Assembly: GCA_964348185.1 (NCBI GenBank)
Contig: CAYGBW010000008.1
Coordinates: 1-8,291, forward strand
Reading direction: 5' to 3'
Length of the DNA stretch: 8,291 bases
Origin: CAYGBW01 sp964348185
GTDB taxonomy: Bacteria; Desulfobacterota; BSN033; WVXP01
Below, piece by piece: positions 4,567-8,291 of the stretch; position 1 is the stretch's first letter, and every line of letters begins with the position of its first letter. Both the position numbers and the translations under genes were made by a program. Under the pieces are notes generated by a model. It made no database searches. It had not been told where the DNA came from and was given only the letters and a program-made list of their open reading frames with translations.

Positions 4567-7500
4567 ATGTTGAGAAAAGCCCGGTGCCTTTTTACGGTTT
4601 TGATGATGCTGTCTGGGGCCACTGCACTGATTCCTGCCGACTGGGGTCTGATCTCCCCTTCATCTCTGGCACGTGCTTCGGACGGTTTTCCCTTCGAGGA
4701 GTTTGTCCTCTACGCGGAAAAGGAGGTCGAGCTGGAGGAAATCGCCGAATCGGCGGGCCATGTCGGCTCGAACGGAGAGATCGACATCGAGGGAGGCGAA
4801 TCCGGCACGCTCACGGGTGACCTCCGCGCCCTGGGTCCGATCGAGGTTGAGGGATCAATTGAGATTGTGGGACACGTTCTTACCAATGAGGAGGTAGACG
4901 TTGAGGGCGAATTGGTGGTAACAGGAGGGGACATTATAGAAGATGCGGGCCTCCCCCCTATTGAGTTTCCAGAGCTGGAGTTCGAAGCGCGAGGCCCTGA
5001 CGTGAAGGTATTGAACGACGGTGAGATTTGGGAGCTGGCGCCGAATTCTTACAGAAAGGTGAAGGTGAGGGACGGTGCCAGAGTTCGTCTTTTCGCTGCT
5101 CAGGAAGGGGAGGTCTGCAATGGCGTTTACAACTTCGCAGAGTTCGATATCGAAGAGGGGGCCCGGGTATTTATCGATCCTGGGTGCGGAGGTGTGACCG
5201 TCAATGTGGTTCGAGATCTGGATATCGACGAAAACGTTGTCATCGAGATCGAATCAGGCACAACGAGAGACTTCACGATCAACGTCCTGAAAGGGGGCCG
5301 GGTCGAGATTGAAAAGTACGCCGTCTTTCGAGGCACCCTGTATGCGCCGTACGGGAAAGTGAAATTCGAAGACTACAGCAGGCTTGAAGGTGCGGTCTAC
5401 GCGAGAAAGATCTCCCTTGAGAAGGGGGTAGGTTTTCTTCATCATGATGACTATATCCCCTCTGACCAGAAGACCCCAACGATCAACTACCGCTCCATCG
5501 GGACGAACGACGACATCCTCTACGATGAGGGGACAGTGTCGGCGGATTCGGACTCAACCCTTGTGACCTTTGGTGACGCCAGTCTTCCGGCCAATATCGG
5601 CAGGGGCGATAGGCTAGTTCTCAACCCGGGTGCAGACACCGAGGAGGTCCTCTACATCCTCTCGCGAGACACCGAAACCCAGGTAAGCCTCCAGACCCCT
5701 GTTGCCGTGGACCACATCGGTGTCCCTTACACCATCACCCGGGCCTACAACACGATTCAGGCCTGGGAGGACGACAGGCAAGGCAATCTCGTGGGAGAAA
5801 ACCGAGGGGAGGTGGGGGTGTGCTACAACGACGAACCCTTTAGCGGAAACGGGGAGTATGCCCTAGCCACTATCGACGGTTCGACCACGGATGAGAGCCA
5901 TTTTATGTGGCTCACCGTGGCGCAGGGCCATCGGCACCACGGAATCGCTTGGGCAGGTGTGCTTTTGGACGGTGAGGAGACCTCAAAGCTCGGCATTCGG
6001 GTCCGGGACGACTACACCCGGGTCGAGTGGCTGGAGATGCGTCGCTTCCGGAGCGAGGACGGCGCTGCCGCCGTGGAGGTCCGCCATGCCAGGGACGTTC
6101 TTTTGGCACAACTGCTGATCCATGATTTCCACAGTCCCGATTACAGCGTCGTTGGGATAAAGGGCTCAGATGAGAGCGACTTTACGGCCCGAAACTGCGT
6201 CATTTACGGCGGCGACACCGCAGGCATACGCATCAAAGAGCCCGACAGCTCTGCCACCATCGAAAACTGCACCATCTTTGGGATGGACGGGCGAGGGGTC
6301 TACGAGGACGATGGGGTCCTTAGGGTTTTCAATACCATCTCCATGGGCAACACCAAGGACGATTTCGACATTGAAAGGGGCACGCAAGCCCATAACCTCT
6401 CCTCCGATGACACCGCTTCAGGTCCCGGCTCTCTGACCGGCATGGAGGCTTCCGAACAGTTTGTCTCTCCGGCGGATTTGCACCTGATAGAGGGTGCCGA
6501 TGCGATCGATGCAGGCGATGACCTCTCCGCCCTTTTCACCACAGACATAGACGATGAGAGCCGGCCCGTGGGCACGGGTTGGGACATGGGGGCGGATGAA
6601 TACCGCTCACCCGATGAAATTCCCCCTGATATCCAAATAACCAATCCTCTGGATGGCTCAGTAATCCGCACGACCACCCCCCAGATAACCATCAGTTTCA
6701 GCGACGACGACTCCGGGATTGACCCATCCTCCTTTACCGCTCTGATTAACGAAGTGAATAGCACCTCCTTATTCACCGTGACCGAAACCGGGGCGAGTTT
6801 TCAGGTGACGAGCCCCCTCTCAATTGGAATCCATAAGATAACAGCTCACATCAGCGACTATGCCGGGAACACGGCCAGTGCCACCTCTACGTTCACCGTG
6901 GCCGTTTTTCATGCCACCCTCACTGCATCGCCCACCTCGGGTACGGCCCCCTTGACGGTCAGCTTTAACGCCTCGGCCGAGGATCCTTCGGGAACCACGA
7001 TCACCCAATATCGGCTCTCCTTTGGCGATGGCACATCGGATTGGGTTAGCTTTTTCGGTGGCAATCGCAATCACACCTATCAGAAGAGTGGAACCTACGA
7101 GGCTGTTCTCACGGCATCGAATGCCAGAGGAGAGCAAGCAACCGATCGGGTGGCAATCGATGTCAGTGGAAGTCCACCGGTGGCGACGGCCGAGGTCAAC
7201 CCCTCGAATGGGGGAGTTCCTCTCAGCGTAAATCTCGTGGGCTCCGGGACCGACCCGGACGGAGCCGTTGTCCTCTATGAATGGGATTTTGACGGAGATG
7301 GGGTATTTGATTTTTCCAGTTCATCCTCAGGTAATACGTCGTACACGTACAATGAGGAGGGTGTATTCAGGGCCGTCTTCAGGGTGACTGATAATGACGG
7401 CCTGATCGGTACGGCTAATCTCACCATAACTTCTGTCAGGGTGGGACCGCCTGGGTCACCGACAGCGACGGCTTCGGCAAACCGAACAAGCGGTGATGCC

Positions 7501-8291
7501 CCGTTAGTAGTATCCTTCACGGGCACAGGTCTCGATCCGGGGGGCACCATCACGCTCTATGAATGGGACTTTGACGGGGACGGGATCTATGACTGGTCTT
7601 CTCCTGGGGTCGGCTCAACGGTTCACACCTATACCTCTCCTGGAACCTTTGTTGCCGCCTTCAGGGTCACCGATGATTCCGGTCTGACCGGTGTGGACCA
7701 CATTCTCATTACGGTTGGCATTCGGGTCAATCTGTCTATCACCGATATGGATCGCACATTTAATCCGACTCAAGGACACGTTATCGGCATTGCCGCAAGC
7801 CTTAGTGCGCCTGTGCCGGCTTTCATAAAGATAAAAAACGCTGCCGGCGCCGTCCTGAGAACCATACCTGTTAGCGCCAGTCCTCTTCCCTGGGACGGCA
7901 AAGACGACAATGGGTTGGTGGTCAACGATGGGGTCTATTATGCGATCCTAGAGTATAGCGTCGCTGGAGAAACAAGGGTGCTTGATCTCACCCTTACAAC
8001 GGGGAACCGGGCGTACACCCCTTCATACGATCGACTGCCATCCACGCCGTACAGGTTTGATCCCTATGCCGATCAAATGATGCCTGTGGGCTTCACCTTA
8101 AACTATGCGTCCGAGGTCTCCGTATTCCTCGGGTGCTTTTACGGCTCCCAGCATGTAAGGACCTTGCTGAACAGGGTTCCATTCGGTGCAGGCCATCACG
8201 TGGTTTACTGGGATGGGACGGATGATCAGGGGAGTCTTGCCAACTATTGTCGTTACAATGACGTGATCTTTGGACCCACGGCCTTTACCCT
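4567..8291 (+). CDS. Large secreted adhesin-like beta-helix/PKD protein (3' end outside window)
   Basis: The frame is open for 1241 codons with no stop and leaves the window, so the protein is longer. Residues 1-37 form a signal peptide (MLRKAR, a hydrophobic core, likely cut after ARA37). Residues 40-296 are acidic and bactofilin-like or choice-of-anchor-A-like: rungs IDIEG (72), IEVEG (92) and VDVEG (110), then LYAP (258) and GAVYARKI (275-282). Cys184 and Cys207 could bond. About 312-679 is a right-handed beta-helix with NC(V/T)I turns (543, 567) and the choice-of-anchor-Q-like ending DMGADEY (673-679). An Ig-like domain (688-778) and three PKD domains follow (782-866, 871-957, 965-1050); the last two carry LYEWDFDGDG. 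Two FlgD-like Ig domains end the visible part, with WDGKDDNG (1109-1116) and WDGTDDQG (1215-1222). The product is probably cell-surface or extracellular and involved in adhesion or matrix. No enzyme motif is seen, and its ligand and anchor are unknown. Confidence 0.9.
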   Translation, partial: MLRKARCLFTVLMMLSGATALIPADWGLISPSSLARASDGFPFEEFVLYAEKEVELEEIAESAGHVGSNGEIDIEGGESGTLTGDLRALGPIEVEGSIEIVGHVLTNEEVDVEGELVVTGGDIIEDAGLPPIEFPELEFEARGPDVKVLNDGEIWELAPNSYRKVKVRDGARVRLFAAQEGEVCNGVYNFAEFDIEEGARVFIDPGCGGVTVNVVRDLDIDENVVIEIESGTTRDFTINVLKGGRVEIEKYAVFRGTLYAPYGKVKFEDYSRLEGAVYARKISLEKGVGFLHHDDYIPSDQKTPTINYRSIGTNDDILYDEGTVSADSDSTLVTFGDASLPANIGRGDRLVLNPGADTEEVLYILSRDTETQVSLQTPVAVDHIGVPYTITRAYNTIQAWEDDRQGNLVGENRGEVGVCYNDEPFSGNGEYALATIDGSTTDESHFMWLTVAQGHRHHGIAWAGVLLDGEETSKLGIRVRDDYTRVEWLEMRRFRSEDGAAAVEVRHARDVLLAQLLIHDFHSPDYSVVGIKGSDESDFTARNCVIYGGDTAGIRIKEPDSSATIENCTIFGMDGRGVYEDDGVLRVFNTISMGNTKDDFDIERGTQAHNLSSDDTASGPGSLTGMEASEQFVSPADLHLIEGADAIDAGDDLSALFTTDIDDESRPVGTGWDMGADEYRSPDEIPPDIQITNPLDGSVIRTTTPQITISFSDDDSGIDPSSFTALINEVNSTSLFTVTETGASFQVTSPLSIGIHKITAHISDYAGNTASATSTFTVAVFHATLTASPTSGTAPLTVSFNASAEDPSGTTITQYRLSFGDGTSDWVSFFGGNRNHTYQKSGTYEAVLTASNARGEQATDRVAIDVSGSPPVATAEVNPSNGGVPLSVNLVGSGTDPDGAVVLYEWDFDGDGVFDFSSSSSGNTSYTYNEEGVFRAVFRVTDNDGLIGTANLTITSVRVGPPGSPTATASANRTSGDAPLVVSFTGTGLDPGGTITLYEWDFDGDGIYDWSSPGVGSTVHTYTSPGTFVAAFRVTDDSGLTGVDHILITVGIRVNLSITDMDRTFNPTQGHVIGIAASLSAPVPAFIKIKNAAGAVLRTIPVSASPLPWDGKDDNGLVVNDGVYYAILEYSVAGETRVLDLTLTTGNRAYTPSYDRLPSTPYRFDPYADQMMPVGFTLNYASEVSVFLGCFYGSQHVRTLLNRVPFGAGHHVVYWDGTDDQGSLANYCRYNDVIFGPTAFT

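Noticed and set aside
4710..7553. Several minus-strand and off-frame plus-strand small frames over the adhesin gene (for example 6300-6776 minus and 5028-5312 plus)
   Set aside because: The continuous plus frame from 4567 to the window end has a signal peptide, an RBS and coherent domains throughout. The others are low-complexity shadows without motifs.
525..8291. Exporter plus adhesin as a type I secretion system with its substrate
   Set aside because: The ABC halves lack a membrane-fusion partner and type I accessory domain, are transcribed away from the adhesin, and the adhesin carries its own Sec signal peptide.
1..8291. CRISPR arrays, tRNA or rRNA genes, transposases
   Set aside because: No regularly spaced repeats, no cloverleaf-like or rRNA-like sequence, and no transposase or integrase motif were seen on either strand.

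Overview
The window looks like chromosomal DNA from a diderm (Gram-negative-type) bacterium of moderately high GC. A large Sec-exported protein of a kind common in Desulfobacterota and other environmental lineages (choice-of-anchor-Q-like beta-helix, PKD and FlgD-like Ig domains) sits behind a GEMM/c-di-GMP-I-like leader RNA. No marker gene is present, so the taxonomy is only an inference.

Layout. Positions 1-524 hold no gene that I can support. A good sigma70-type promoter at 11-38 points out of the left edge. Positions 65-397 contain an unusual density of inverted repeats, including a perfect 14-bp one, and a probable terminator for the next operon lies at 482-511. Positions 525-4132 hold a two-gene operon on the minus strand, read from right to left, with a 4-base ATGA overlap. 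The two genes encode the halves of a heterodimeric type IV-fold (type I exporter) ABC transporter. One half has a degenerate catalytic glutamate (Asp) and the other a degenerate signature (LSLGQ). Together they give one consensus and one degenerate ATP site, as in the BmrCD, LmrCD and TM287/288 family. Positions 4133-4566 form a divergent intergenic region. It contains an extended -10 promoter on the plus strand (TTGACA, 17 nt, TACACT), a structured leader RNA starting almost at the predicted transcription start, and a hairpin with a U-tract before the ribosome binding site.

Positions 4567-8291 are one uninterrupted plus-strand reading frame of at least 1241 codons that leaves the window without a stop, so any gene caller that requires a stop codon would miss it. 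It encodes a signal peptide, an acidic bactofilin-like beta-solenoid, a right-handed beta-helix ending in a DMGADEY motif, an Ig-like domain, three PKD domains and two FlgD-like Ig domains. This is a surface or extracellular adhesin-like protein.

The main point of interest is the pairing of leader and gene. The leader aligns base for base, without gaps, with both halves of the GEMM-I (c-di-GMP-I) riboswitch core, and it carries a C at the position that normally holds the ligand-contacting G or A. If this is real, a cyclic dinucleotide would control an adhesin-like protein at the RNA level, possibly through an aptamer with altered specificity. The ABC exporter is transcribed in the opposite direction. 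It has no membrane-fusion protein partner, and the large protein has its own Sec signal, so I see no evidence that the two work together.
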